A stretch of 42,627 nt of DNA from Clostridia bacterium (GTDB lineage Bacteria > Bacillota > Clostridia > Oscillospirales > Acutalibacteraceae). Made by a program: the position numbers and the translations under genes. Below, one piece after another: positions 21,938 to 30,939 of the stretch. Each line of letters begins with the position of its first letter. Position 1 is the first letter of the stretch. The DNA is taken from assembly GCA_017522225.1 (NCBI GenBank), contig JAFWZR010000018.1, forward strand, positions 1 to 42,627, read 5' to 3'. Below the pieces are notes generated by a model. It saw nothing but the letters and a program-made list of their open reading frames with translations. It was not told the DNA's origin and searched no databases.

Positions 21938-24900
21938 ATGTATAAGAAAGTTCCCGCGAACATGAACTTTGTCGAGCGTGAAAAGTCAATCGAAAAGTTC
22001 TGGGCAGACAACAAAATTTTTGAAAAGACCTGTGAAAAACAGGGACCGTCTTATGTTTTCTATGACGGTCCGCCGACTGCTAACGGCAAGCCTCATATCG
22101 GTCACGTTCTTACACGTGTTATCAAGGATATGATTCCCCGTTACCGCACAATGAAGGGCTATCAGGTACCCCGTAAGGCAGGCTGGGATACTCACGGTCT
22201 TCCCGTTGAGCTTGAGGTTGAAAAGATGCTCGGTCTTGACGGTAAAGAGCAGATCGAAAAGTACGGTCTTGAGCCGTTCATCGAGAAGTGTAAGGAAAGC
22301 GTATGGAAGTATAAGGGAATGTGGGAGGATTTCTCCTTCACAGTCGGCTTCTGGGCTGATATGAACGACCCATATGTAACATACCACAATTCATTCATCG
22401 AGTCTGAGTGGTGGGCACTCAAGCAGATTTACGACAAGGGCCTTATCTACAAGGGCTTCAAAATCGTTCCCTACTGTCCCCGCTGCGGCACTCCCCTTTC
22501 TTCTCACGAGGTTGCACAGGGCTATAAGAACGTTAAAGAGCGTTCAGCAATTGTCCGCTTCAAGGTTGTCGGTGAAGACGCTTACTTCCTTGCATGGACA
22601 ACAACTCCGTGGACACTTCCGTCAAACGTTGCACTTTGCGTAAACCCGAATGACGAGTATGCAAAGGTAAAGGCAGCAGACGGCTACACATACTATATGG
22701 CAGTTGAGCTTCTTGACAAGGTTCTCGGCTCACTTGCAACAGAGGATGCTCCCGCTTACGAAATCCTTGAAAAGTATGTCGGCACAGACCTTGAAAGAAA
22801 AGAATACGAGCCCCTCTTTGCATGTGCAGGTGAAGTTGCTCAGAAGCAGAAGAAAAAGGGCTTCTTTGTAACCTGCGATAATTACGTTACAATGTCAGAC
22901 GGTACAGGTATCGTTCACATTGCTCCCGCATTCGGTGAGGACGACTCCAAGGTCGGCAGAAAGTATGACCTTCCGTTCGTTCAGTTTGTTGACGGCGCAG
23001 GTCATATGACAGACAACACACCCTTCGGCGGTCTTTTTGTAAAGGATGCGGATATGCCTATTCTTCAGGATCTTGAGGACAGAAAGCTTCTCTTCTCTGC
23101 TCCGAAGTTTGAGCACGACTATCCGTTCTGCTGGCGTTGTGACACTCCGCTTATCTATTACGCAAGAGAGTCCTGGTTCATCGAGATGACCAAGGTTAAG
23201 GATAACCTTATCAAGAATAACAACACAATCAACTGGATTCCCGAAAGCATCGGTAAGGGCCGCTTCGGCGACTGGCTCCTGAATGTTCAGGACTGGGGCA
23301 TCAGCCGTAACCGCTATTGGGGTACTCCGCTTAATATCTGGGAATGCGAATGCGGTCACAGACATTCAATCGGCAGCATTGAAGAGCTCAAGAGCATGTC
23401 CGACAACTGTCCTGACGAGATCGAGCTTCACCGTCCGTATATCGACGCAGTTACAATCAAGTGTCCCGAGTGCGGCGGTCAGATGAAGCGTGTTCCCGAG
23501 GTTATTGACTGCTGGTTTGACTCAGGTGCAATGCCCTTTGCACAGCACCACTATCCGTTTGAAAACAAGGAGCTCTTCGAGTCACAGTTCCCCGCAGACT
23601 TCATCTCTGAGGCTGTTGACCAGACAAGAGGCTGGTTCTATTCACTTCTTGCTATTTCAACCCTTATCTTTGACAAGGCTCCGTTCAAGAATGTTATCGT
23701 TCTCGGTCACGTTCAGGACGAAAACGGCCAGAAGATGAGTAAGTCAAAGGGCAACGCTGTTGACCCGTTCGACGCACTTGAAACCTACGGTGCAGACGCT
23801 ATCCGTTGGTACTTCTACACCAACTCCGCTCCGTGGCTCCCGAACCGTTTCCACGGCAAGGCAGTTACAGAGGGTCAGCGTAAGTTTATGGGTACGCTCT
23901 GGAACACATATGCGTTCTATGTTCTCTATGCTGATATTGACAAGTTCGACCCGACAAAGTATGAGCTTAACTACGAAAGCCTTTCCGTAATGGACAAGTG
24001 GCTTCTTTCAAAGCTCAACACAATGGTCGGTGTTGTTGACAACAACCTCGAAAACTACAAGATCCCCGAAGCTTGTAAGGCACTTCAGGAATTTGTTGAC
24101 GAGATGAGTAACTGGTACGTCCGCCGTTGCCGTGAGCGTTACTGGAAGCAGGAGCTTGACGAGGATAAGATCAACGCTTACCTCACACTTTATAACGCTC
24201 TTGTTACGGTTGCAAAGACAGCCGCTCCGATGATTCCGTTTATGGCTGAGGACATTTACCAGAATCTTGTATGCTCAGTAGACACAGCTGCTCCCGAAAG
24301 CATCCACCTTTGCTCATTCCCCGAAGTCAATAAGGACTTTGTTGATGCAGAGCTCGAGAAGAATATGGACATCGTTCTTAATATCGTCGGTCTCGGCCGT
24401 ACAGCACGTAACGGCGCTAACATCAAGAACCGTCAGCCTCTCGGCTCAATGCTCGTAAATGCAGGTGCAGGCGTCAAGCTTGACGGCTACTTTGCAGACA
24501 TCATCAAGGAAGAGCTCAACGTTAAGGAAATCACATTTGTTGATGAAGCAGACGAGCTTATGAGCTACAACTTCAAGCCGCAGCTCAAGACACTCGGACC
24601 GAAGTACGGTAAGCAGCTCGGCGAAATCCGTAATCTTCTTGCAGAGCTTGACGGCACTGCAGCAAAGAAGGAGCTCGACGCAAACGGATGCATCAAGCTT
24701 AACATAAGCATCGGTGAAATCGAGCTTACCGCAGACGATCTTCTTATCGAAGCAATCCAGAAGAGCGGTCTGTTCTCAGTTTCAGACTTCGGCGTAACCG
24801 TTGCAATTGACACAGAGCTTACACCTGAGCTTATCGAAGAGGGCTTTGTGCGTGAGATCATCAGCAAGATCCAGACAATGCGTAAGGACGCTGACTTCAA

Positions 24901-25090
24901 CGTAACAGACCATATCATCATTTCTGTTGCAGGTAACGACAAGATTGCTGAACTCATCACAAAGAATGAGGAAATGATCTTCACAACAGTTGTAGCAGAT
25001 AAGATTGTAACAGGCGAAGCACTCGGCCACACAGCAGAATGGAACATCAACGGTGAGAAGGTAACTCTCGGCGTTAAGGTTGCAGAATAA
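21938..25090 (+). CDS. ileS: Isoleucyl-tRNA synthetase, long (type 2-like) form
   Basis: The protein has 1050 residues from the ATG at 21938; AAAGGAG lies 8 bases upstream, and the earlier in-frame GTG at 21929 overlaps that site. Features are the HIGH segment Pro-Thr-Ala-Asn-Gly-Lys-Pro-His-Ile-Gly-His near residue 50, a CP1 editing domain with Trp-Thr-Thr-Thr-Pro-Trp-Thr-Leu, a Cys-Glu-Cys-Gly-His and Cys-Pro-Glu-Cys zinc-type insert, Lys-Met-Ser-Lys-Ser, and an anticodon-binding domain with Asn-Trp-Tyr-Val-Arg-Arg. Length and sequence style (for example Trp-Gly-Thr-Pro-Leu-Asn-Ile-Trp) fit the eukaryote-like type 2 IleRS, a class associated with reduced mupirocin sensitivity. Expression is controlled by the T-box. 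The gene is single and ends at a strong terminator. Confidence 0.96.
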   Translation: MYKKVPANMNFVEREKSIEKFWADNKIFEKTCEKQGPSYVFYDGPPTANGKPHIGHVLTRVIKDMIPRYRTMKGYQVPRKAGWDTHGLPVELEVEKMLGLDGKEQIEKYGLEPFIEKCKESVWKYKGMWEDFSFTVGFWADMNDPYVTYHNSFIESEWWALKQIYDKGLIYKGFKIVPYCPRCGTPLSSHEVAQGYKNVKERSAIVRFKVVGEDAYFLAWTTTPWTLPSNVALCVNPNDEYAKVKAADGYTYYMAVELLDKVLGSLATEDAPAYEILEKYVGTDLERKEYEPLFACAGEVAQKQKKKGFFVTCDNYVTMSDGTGIVHIAPAFGEDDSKVGRKYDLPFVQFVDGAGHMTDNTPFGGLFVKDADMPILQDLEDRKLLFSAPKFEHDYPFCWRCDTPLIYYARESWFIEMTKVKDNLIKNNNTINWIPESIGKGRFGDWLLNVQDWGISRNRYWGTPLNIWECECGHRHSIGSIEELKSMSDNCPDEIELHRPYIDAVTIKCPECGGQMKRVPEVIDCWFDSGAMPFAQHHYPFENKELFESQFPADFISEAVDQTRGWFYSLLAISTLIFDKAPFKNVIVLGHVQDENGQKMSKSKGNAVDPFDALETYGADAIRWYFYTNSAPWLPNRFHGKAVTEGQRKFMGTLWNTYAFYVLYADIDKFDPTKYELNYESLSVMDKWLLSKLNTMVGVVDNNLENYKIPEACKALQEFVDEMSNWYVRRCRERYWKQELDEDKINAYLTLYNALVTVAKTAAPMIPFMAEDIYQNLVCSVDTAAPESIHLCSFPEVNKDFVDAELEKNMDIVLNIVGLGRTARNGANIKNRQPLGSMLVNAGAGVKLDGYFADIIKEELNVKEITFVDEADELMSYNFKPQLKTLGPKYGKQLGEIRNLLAELDGTAAKKELDANGCIKLNISIGEIELTADDLLIEAIQKSGLFSVSDFGVTVAIDTELTPELIEEGFVREIISKIQTMRKDADFNVTDHIIISVAGNDKIAELITKNEEMIFTTVVADKIVTGEALGHTAEWNINGEKVTLGVKVAE

Positions 25091-25101
25091 TTGAACAGTA
25101 A

Positions 25102-25137
25102 AAGCCTCCGACTTAACTGTCGGAGGCTTAATTTTTT
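25102..25137. terminator. Terminator between ileS and the convergent beta-helix gene
   Basis: An 11-bp perfect stem (AAGCCTCCGAC and complement, 25102-25112/25119-25129) is followed rightward by AATTTTTT; leftward a shorter TTTTAC follows. It can serve both convergent genes. Confidence 0.9.
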
Positions 25138-25141
25138 GTAT

Positions 25142-27001
25142 TCAGTTCTGTGAATTAATCTGTGCCCATACTCTGATATTTTCTGACTTTACAATTTCTC
25201 TGATTCTCAAAAACCCGCTGTCTGCAAAATCATTGTCCGTGTAGGTCACGTTTGAACAGAACTCACCGAACTCTGTCCTGCCCTGCTGCATATTGCTGTC
25301 GAAGAATTCGCCCGCCTGAATTGTGTTGTCACGGAAAGCAAGGCCGTTGACATTGTTCGTTCTGAGAAGTGTTGACGGGATATCCGTAAAGGTGTTTGAA
25401 ATAATTTCAATATTAGTAAAGACTGCAGTTTCCGCACTCTTACCCGCTACATTCGTGCCGATTTCAATTACCGAGCCCCAATCGCTGTAATTGCATTTTT
25501 CAAAGGAATTGTTGCGTATAACAAGATTGTCAACACCCGTTCCCTCCTGCCACAGTGTGGGTTCAATATCCATAACAACCTTTATCGCCTGTGCCATCGT
25601 TTTATAAAAACGGTTGTTTTCGCAAAGTCCGTTTGAAGACTGAAGCAACAGGCCTCTTGCTCTGTTTTCGTGGAAATAGTTGTTTCTGATAACATAATTG
25701 CTGCTGTCACATTCCATGCTGTAAGCAGTAAAGCCTTCCGTAACACCTTCGGGCAGAGCTTCAACCACAACCTCCTGTATTATTCCCTCAAGCGGTCTGA
25801 CAGAAATAATTTTTGCCGTCAGATCCGTGTTTTCGAATTTAGTGTTTTTGAACGCAAGCACATCGCCCACACTCAATCGCATAGCAGAAGCAATAAGTGT
25901 AAGAGTGTTGCCGTTGACTGACGAAACATAACCGAGGCCGTCGTGAACATTGATTGCATCGTCACCCATTCCGCTTATATCGCAGCCCGAAACATTGAAG
26001 CAGCCGTCCGTATTTACAATATGGATAGCATCTGCCGTAAGCGAAACGCACCGCTTGTCTTTATCCTCGGGATTGACACCGATAAAGCTGTTGATAATCT
26101 GGAAGTGTGAGCAATTACCCTCGCAGATATAAGCCATACCTGAGCTGCCGTAAATATTCACATCATCAAAGGTTGTGTTTTTGCTGTAATCCCTGATATT
26201 GAAAACCGTTCCGTCATAGACATAGTGTCTGAGAATGTACACCTCTCCGTCTTCGAAGCTATCGAGGCAACCGCTGTGTGTTACACGCAGGGTATTATCG
26301 GAAATCTTTTCAACACCCTTGATTGCCGCCGTATCCTGATAAAGATAATTCTCCTTGCTTGAGTATTTTGTTCCGAAGGTGTATGTCTCGGGATCGCATT
26401 GAGTGATTGCCCTCATGCGGAGGCTTTCGTCACAATACTCCGCATTCTTAAATACAAGCTCCAGTGTATGTGTGTCTGTATTGCTGTTCTGAACAGTCAC
26501 AACCGATGCCAGCGGACTTTCTGCCCAGTTCCAATCAAAGTTAAGATTCCGAATTTCAACACAGTCGCTGTTTCTTATAAAAAACTTATATCCCGTTGAA
26601 GAAAAAATGAAAGTTGCATCGTTTCCCTCAATGAGAAGGTCAGTGCAGTTGTTTGCATCAAGACCTTTTTCACTTCTGAAATAATATGTGCCGTTATCAA
26701 TTACAAGCTTTGTCTGCGGATACAGTGCGCAATAGTCAAGCGCAGCCTGAAAAGCATCAAAATTATCCTCATTGCTTTCAGAAAGACCGAAGACTGAAGC
26801 GTTCACTTCGTTGAGCTTGTCGCCGTCGGGACGCTGAATGTAAAAGCGTGTCTCCCCTACACCGTTTATCTCGTCTGCAGTTCTGTACTCGCTTAAGCCT
26901 TCAAGTGTTTCAACCAGCATACGCGGACTCTCAGGCATTGCAGGTGCCGACATAAACAGCACCAATATTGACGCAATGATCGAAGCTATTCTAAGAAACA
27001 T
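25142..27001 (-). CDS. Secreted right-handed beta-helix protein, GH110-like
   Basis: The 619-residue protein has an N-terminal hydrophobic segment (residues 2-22) that looks like an export signal. From about residue 75 it has the repeated Asn-rich rungs of a parallel beta-helix: Leu-Ile-Glu-Gly-Asn, Cys-Val-Glu-Ile-Arg-Asn-Leu-Asn-Phe-Asp, Asp-Ala-Ile-His-Ile, Gly-Met-Gly-Asp-Asp-Ala-Ile-Asn-Val-His, Arg-Ala-Arg-Gly-Leu-Leu-Leu-Gln-Ser, Val-Ile-Arg-Asn-Asn-Ser-Phe. The Asp-Asp-Ala-Ile-Asn-Val-His and Arg-Ala-Arg-Gly rungs resemble family GH110 alpha-1,3-galactosidases, so it may trim galactosides outside the cell; a pectate-lyase-like fold without this activity is the alternative. The ATG has AAAGGAAG upstream. 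It lies near a GH4 gene 21 kb away and two broken glycosidase genes. Confidence 0.7.
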   Translation of the reverse strand: MFLRIASIIASILVLFMSAPAMPESPRMLVETLEGLSEYRTADEINGVGETRFYIQRPDGDKLNEVNASVFGLSESNEDNFDAFQAALDYCALYPQTKLVIDNGTYYFRSEKGLDANNCTDLLIEGNDATFIFSSTGYKFFIRNSDCVEIRNLNFDWNWAESPLASVVTVQNSNTDTHTLELVFKNAEYCDESLRMRAITQCDPETYTFGTKYSSKENYLYQDTAAIKGVEKISDNTLRVTHSGCLDSFEDGEVYILRHYVYDGTVFNIRDYSKNTTFDDVNIYGSSGMAYICEGNCSHFQIINSFIGVNPEDKDKRCVSLTADAIHIVNTDGCFNVSGCDISGMGDDAINVHDGLGYVSSVNGNTLTLIASAMRLSVGDVLAFKNTKFENTDLTAKIISVRPLEGIIQEVVVEALPEGVTEGFTAYSMECDSSNYVIRNNYFHENRARGLLLQSSNGLCENNRFYKTMAQAIKVVMDIEPTLWQEGTGVDNLVIRNNSFEKCNYSDWGSVIEIGTNVAGKSAETAVFTNIEIISNTFTDIPSTLLRTNNVNGLAFRDNTIQAGEFFDSNMQQGRTEFGEFCSNVTYTDNDFADSGFLRIREIVKSENIRVWAQINSQN

Positions 27002-27036
27002 AAAAATCTTCCTTTCAGATAAGCTTTAACAAAAAG

Positions 27037-27066
27037 ATTATAGCATATTTTAATTATAAAATACAA
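27037..27066 (-). promoter_or_regulatory. Probable promoter of the beta-helix gene
   Basis: Leftward TATAAT (27037-27042) with TTGTAT (27061-27066) 18 bp upstream. Confidence 0.5.
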
Positions 27067-27109
27067 CATTCTGTCATTCAGAACACCCTGATCAGCACGG
27101 CGTAAGCTC

Positions 27110-27138
27110 TTGACAACAAACGGCTTCTATGATATTTT
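27110..27138 (+). promoter_or_regulatory. Promoter of the ceramidase-like gene
   Basis: TTGACA (27110-27115), 17 bp, TATTTT (27133-27138). Confidence 0.78.
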
Positions 27139-27172
27139 TCTTATATAACATAATTTGTCAGGAGGAAAAATT

Positions 27173-28900
27173 ATGAAGAAAAAAGCATTATCATTGGCAC
27201 TTGCACTCGTGATGGTTTTCTCGTTTACCGTCACTCCTGTTTCTGCAATCGACTTTGAATCATCTTCAGATCCGGTTACAAAAACACTTGCAAGAGTTAT
27301 CGGCACAGTTTTTGAAGACCTCGTCAGCGTTCTTAACATTTTCCTCAGAGAAAACGATAAGTTCGTAGACGAAGAAGAATATGTATACGACAACTTCTAT
27401 GAAGGCACGGCAGATTTTATCGACGAGGCAAAAGCAGGCGCAAAATGGTCTCTCGGTCAGAGCAGCGCAAGTCTTGTGCCTGAGAATTACGAGGACTATG
27501 ACCTCTTCCTCGGCGGTTTTATCAGTGAGCAGAACTTCTTCACAAACGACGTTCGCGAAGTGCTTGACGATATGAAGGTTCGTGTTATCGCTCTCAATGA
27601 CGGTTCAGGCAGAGGCACTGCAGTTTTTGCAACAATCGACTCAATCGGTGTTTCAAACGGTGACATCAGACACATCCGCGGTCTGCTTAAGGATTTTGCC
27701 GCTGAAAACAACCTTAATTCTATCAACCTTTTTGCAACTCACACTCATTCAGGTATTGATACACAGGGTCTGTGGACAGACATTTTCAGAAAATGGCCCA
27801 AGAATATTTTCAGCGCATTCACAGGCATTATTGAAACAGAGCAGGGCACTGACCCCGAATATATGGAATTCTTCTACGGCAAGGTTTGCGATGCTATCAC
27901 CGAGGCTGTTGAGTCAATGGAAGAAGGCACAATGACTTTCGCAAGAAAAGACATCGGTGCAAGATATTTCAGCAACAAGAACAGACCCTCGGCATCATCT
28001 ATGGATACTGAGCTCAAGCGTTTTGTTTTCACACCCGACGATGCTTCGGTTACACCGACAATCATCCTTAATATGTCCGCACACCCCGACGTTGTAGGTC
28101 TTGCTACGGAAGATGATCCCACAAAGGGTCACGGTGTTTCAGGTGACTATATCTACTACATCGGCGAAACAATCAACAATGCAGGCTACAACTTTATGTT
28201 CTTCAACGGCTCAATCGCAGGCATCTACATCGGCAGAATCAGCGCACCTGCAGAAAAGCGTGTTGATATCGCAGCAAACTACGGCCGTGAAATCGGCAAA
28301 ATAGTTCTCGGTATGACAATGAGCAAAAACGAAATTCTTGCTGACGATTACCTTATGAGCCTCAATTGGAAAGCTGAAGATATCGAAGGCTACCATTACA
28401 CACCGTGGTACGAGGATTGGGTTCCCGCTGAGGAAACTAAGGTTGATCCTATCCTTAACATCAAAATCGCACAGGTTGAGGTTCACGTTACCAATCCCGT
28501 TATCAAGGCTGCAGGTAAGCTCGGCGTTGTTAACTACCTTATCAAGAAATCAGACCGCAACTACTATGTAACAACAGAGATCGGCTATATGGAAATCGGT
28601 AAGGATGTCAAGGTTGCATTCGTACCCGGTGAAATCTGTACAGACCTTATCTACGGCGGCAATCAGCTTACAGCCGAAGGCTCTGTAAAAAATGAAGCAT
28701 ACGAAGGCAAGACACTTTGCGAAATTTTCGGCGATGATGTTATAATCTTCGGCCTTGCAAACGATGCTGTCGGATACATCGTTCCCGAGAACGACTACTG
28801 TATGGCACTTGCATTCGGTCATTATCAGGAGCTTCTTTCACTCGGTGAAAAGGAAGCAACCGTAATGTTTGACGCATACGAAAAGCTTCTTGAAGAATAA
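27173..28900 (+). CDS. Secreted neutral/alkaline ceramidase-like protein
   Basis: The protein has 575 residues from the ATG at 27173, which is preceded by AGGAGGAAAAATT. It has a classical signal peptide: three Lys after Met, a hydrophobic core and a Val-Ser-Ala cleavage site at about residue 25. The mature part contains Phe-Ala-Thr-His-Thr-His-Ser-Gly near residue 195, the Zn2+-type His pair of the non-lysosomal ceramidase N-terminal domain. Downstream are Ala-His-Pro-Asp-Val-Val and Asn-Gly-Ser-Ile-Ala-Gly, matching the order of metal and catalytic segments in that family. Members cleave the amide bond of ceramides, but many bacterial relatives have untested substrates. A host-lipid substrate is attractive for a gut organism but is inference. 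Monocistronic. Confidence 0.72.
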   Translation: MKKKALSLALALVMVFSFTVTPVSAIDFESSSDPVTKTLARVIGTVFEDLVSVLNIFLRENDKFVDEEEYVYDNFYEGTADFIDEAKAGAKWSLGQSSASLVPENYEDYDLFLGGFISEQNFFTNDVREVLDDMKVRVIALNDGSGRGTAVFATIDSIGVSNGDIRHIRGLLKDFAAENNLNSINLFATHTHSGIDTQGLWTDIFRKWPKNIFSAFTGIIETEQGTDPEYMEFFYGKVCDAITEAVESMEEGTMTFARKDIGARYFSNKNRPSASSMDTELKRFVFTPDDASVTPTIILNMSAHPDVVGLATEDDPTKGHGVSGDYIYYIGETINNAGYNFMFFNGSIAGIYIGRISAPAEKRVDIAANYGREIGKIVLGMTMSKNEILADDYLMSLNWKAEDIEGYHYTPWYEDWVPAEETKVDPILNIKIAQVEVHVTNPVIKAAGKLGVVNYLIKKSDRNYYVTTEIGYMEIGKDVKVAFVPGEICTDLIYGGNQLTAEGSVKNEAYEGKTLCEIFGDDVIIFGLANDAVGYIVPENDYCMALAFGHYQELLSLGEKEATVMFDAYEKLLEE

Positions 28901-28938
28901 AAGAAGCCTTCAGACAAATTAACCCTTGATCTATACAG

Positions 28939-28975
28939 AAAACGCACTTGCAAATGCAAGTGCGTTTTGTTTTGT
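28939..28975 (+). terminator. Terminator of the ceramidase-like gene
   Basis: A perfect 13-bp stem (AAAACGCACTTGC and complement, 28939-28951/28956-28968) with an AAAT loop; the right arm ends in TTTT, followed by GTTTTG. Confidence 0.92.
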
Positions 28976-28984
28976 CAGCCAACC

Positions 28985-29261
28985 GTATATCCTGTAACTT
29001 CAATCGTAGGTGCACTGCACACGCCTTGTGTGCAGTCACTCTGTGGTGAAGGCACCCTCACGGTCCTCCAGACCTTCAACCTCGCGGATAGGTGAACACA
29101 ATCAAAACGAGATTGTGTTCCCCTTTATTAAGAATACCTGCAACATCAAAAGAATAGGATATAAACATATTGTCAACGGAGCCGACAAGAGTATTGTTGA
29201 GATAAATGTCTGCATCAAAGCATTCGCCCTGCCAGCAACCGTTAAGACTCAAAAATTCCAT
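28985..29261 (-). pseudogene. Remnant of a glycoside hydrolase family 2 (beta-mannosidase-like) gene
   Basis: An ATG at 29261 with GAGAGGGATATTA upstream opens a frame encoding Leu-Asn-Gly-X-Trp, then Ala-Asp-Ile-Tyr-Leu-Asn-Asn-Thr-Leu-Val-Gly, Asn-Met-Phe-Ile-Ser-Tyr-Ser-Phe-Asp-Val and Gly-Glu-His-Asn-Leu. This is the sugar-binding N-terminal domain of GH2 enzymes with part of its first 100 residues missing. The frame ends at a TGA at 29076. A different frame then continues the homology with Gly-Ala-Phe-Thr-Thr-Glu, stop, Leu-His-Thr-Arg-Arg-Val-Gln-Cys-Thr-Tyr-Asp, stop, where the intact family would have Arg and Trp. So there is an internal deletion, a frameshift, two nonsense codons and loss of the whole catalytic part. 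The gene is dead. Confidence 0.72.
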
Positions 29262-29325
29262 TAATATCCCTCTCTGAGCATTTATGTAACACAATGATAT
29301 CCGTTTGATTCAGCACATTATTCTT

Positions 29326-30498
29326 TTACTTTTTCTTTTTAAACACGGAAGTGACCTTGTGAACAGTTTTGTAGACAGGTACCTCCAGCACTTTTTCCGC
29401 TTCCTTTAACTGTTTGCGTATTTCAATGGACTGCGGACAATGCTTCTCACACTTTCCGCACCCGATACATTCCGATGCAGGTGCATATTTGGCTGTGCAT
29501 TTCACATAATCCCTGATGCCCGAAAAGCTGCCGTCCGAATAATAACGGTTGTATGCAGAAAAGGTTCCGCTGATATTGATATTCTGCGGACAGGGCATAC
29601 AGTATTCGCAGCCTGTACAGCCAACCTTCATCTTTGAGTTGATAGCACCGACAACCTGTCTGAGCATACCTTCATCCTCTGCAGTTAACTCGCCGATTTG
29701 TGTCTCGGATGCCGTTCTGATATTGTCCGCTACCATCTCGTCAGAATTCATACCCGAAAGCACAACCGTAACCTCAGGTTGATTCCACAGCCAACGGAAA
29801 GCCCACTGTGCGGGAGTGTGCTGAACAGGATGGGCACTGAAAATATCCTTTACCTCCTGCGGAAGATTGTTTACAAGTCTGCCTCCGCGAAGCGGCTCCA
29901 TAATCATAACGGGTATTCCCTTTTCGTGAGCGTGATTCAGCCCCTTGCGGCCTGCCTGAGTGTGCTCATCCATATAGTTGTACTGAATAAGGCACATATC
30001 CCAGTCATAAGCATCTATAATCTTGCAGAACATATCCGATTTACCGTGGTACGAAAAGCCCACCTGACGGATAGCTCCGCTTGCTTTTTTGTCTTTAATC
30101 CACTTTTCAATACCGATACTCTTAAGTCTTTCCCACACCTTGATGTCCGCCATCATATGCATCAGATAAAAATCAATATGATCTGTGCGGAGCCGCTTTA
30201 GCTGCTCGTTAAAAAGTTTGTCGAGAATCTCAGTGCTTCGCATCAGCTGAGGCGGAAGCTTTGTTGCAATGTACACCTTATCGCGGATATTGTTTTTTTC
30301 AAAAATCTCGCCTATTGCCGCTTCACTGCCCGGATATATAAATGCCGTGTCAAAATAATTTACACCATTCCTGTAAGCGTTCATAATCTGACGTTCTGCA
30401 TCCGCCATATTGATTCTGCCCATTTTCTTTTTAAAACGCATACAGCCGAAGCCAAGAACAGACAAGCTGTTGCCGTATTTATCCTCACGGTATTTCAT
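29326..30498 (-). CDS. Aldo/keto reductase with C-terminal 4Fe-4S domain
   Basis: The 390-residue protein has an aldo/keto reductase barrel (residues 1-290): Gly-Phe-Gly-Cys-Met-Arg near 17, Phe-Asp-Thr-Ala-Phe-Ile-Tyr with catalytic Asp and Tyr near 50-56, Lys in Ala-Thr-Lys-Leu-Pro, and His in Tyr-Leu-Met-His. The C-terminal 100 residues hold Cys-Thr-Gly-Cys-X-X-Cys-X-X-X-Cys-Pro and Cys-Ile-Gly-Cys-Gly-Lys-Cys-X-X-X-Cys-Pro, two ferredoxin-type 4Fe-4S motifs. This fusion is common in anaerobes and probably links the reduction of a carbonyl or quinone-like substrate to ferredoxin; the substrate is unknown. The ATG has TTTTGAGGGTGAT upstream. It sits between two glycosidase remnants, so it may have been part of a sugar-use cluster. 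Confidence 0.88.
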   Translation of the reverse strand: MKYREDKYGNSLSVLGFGCMRFKKKMGRINMADAERQIMNAYRNGVNYFDTAFIYPGSEAAIGEIFEKNNIRDKVYIATKLPPQLMRSTEILDKLFNEQLKRLRTDHIDFYLMHMMADIKVWERLKSIGIEKWIKDKKASGAIRQVGFSYHGKSDMFCKIIDAYDWDMCLIQYNYMDEHTQAGRKGLNHAHEKGIPVMIMEPLRGGRLVNNLPQEVKDIFSAHPVQHTPAQWAFRWLWNQPEVTVVLSGMNSDEMVADNIRTASETQIGELTAEDEGMLRQVVGAINSKMKVGCTGCEYCMPCPQNINISGTFSAYNRYYSDGSFSGIRDYVKCTAKYAPASECIGCGKCEKHCPQSIEIRKQLKEAEKVLEVPVYKTVHKVTSVFKKKK

Positions 30499-30515
30499 AA
30501 TATCACCCTCAAAAG

Positions 30516-30532
30516 CTAAAATATTATTTTAG
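30516..30532. promoter_or_regulatory. Palindrome before the aldo/keto reductase gene
   Basis: CTAAAATA-T-TATTTTAG is a perfect 17-bp palindrome 17 bp before the ATG. It may be an operator or part of an AT-rich -10 region. No convincing -35 was found. Confidence 0.35.
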
Positions 30533-30555
30533 GATTTACATAAGACCGAATTACA

Positions 30556-30908
30556 TCAATAAACAACATATATCGGCGAGTTTCCGACGGTCATTCTTCT
30601 GCCTATTTCAATTTCGTTACCGTACATATCGTATGCCTTATAATCACCTTCGGGTGCAGCAATTCTGCTTTTTTCACCAAGGCTGTAATACACTTCAATT
30701 TTCCTTGAGTTTGCGGAGTATGCGTCAATTATAAGATTTTTTTCATTTGAAATGTTTTCGATAAAATCCGCATTGCCTAAAAAACGGATAACTGTTGCAT
30801 AAGCAATCACGTCTGCGTGACAACAAGCTGCTTTTCAGGGAATAATCCAACAAAAAACATATCAATCGCAAATACTATTGATAATATAAATGAAACAATC
30901 CTGACCAA
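30556..30908 (-). pseudogene. Collapsed secreted glycosidase gene: signal peptide joined to C-terminus
   Basis: A TTG at 30908, six bases after AAGGAG, starts about 32 codons of a hydrophobic signal peptide (Val-Arg-Ile-Val-Ser-Phe-Ile-Leu-Ser) ending at a TGA near 30809. In another frame from about 30822 to the TGA at 30556 runs a sequence beginning His-Ala-Asp-Val-Ile-Ala-Tyr-Ala-Thr and ending Lys-Ala-Tyr-Asp-Met-Tyr-Gly-Asn-Glu...Asn-Ser-Pro-Ile-Tyr-Val-Val-Tyr. That ending is typical of the C-terminal beta domain of bacterial glycosidases. The simplest reading is that a large internal deletion fused the two ends out of frame. The parent family cannot be named. An intact promoter remains upstream. 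Confidence 0.65.
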
Positions 30909-30939
30909 AGTTTTCTCCTTGGTTACTTATAATATAATG

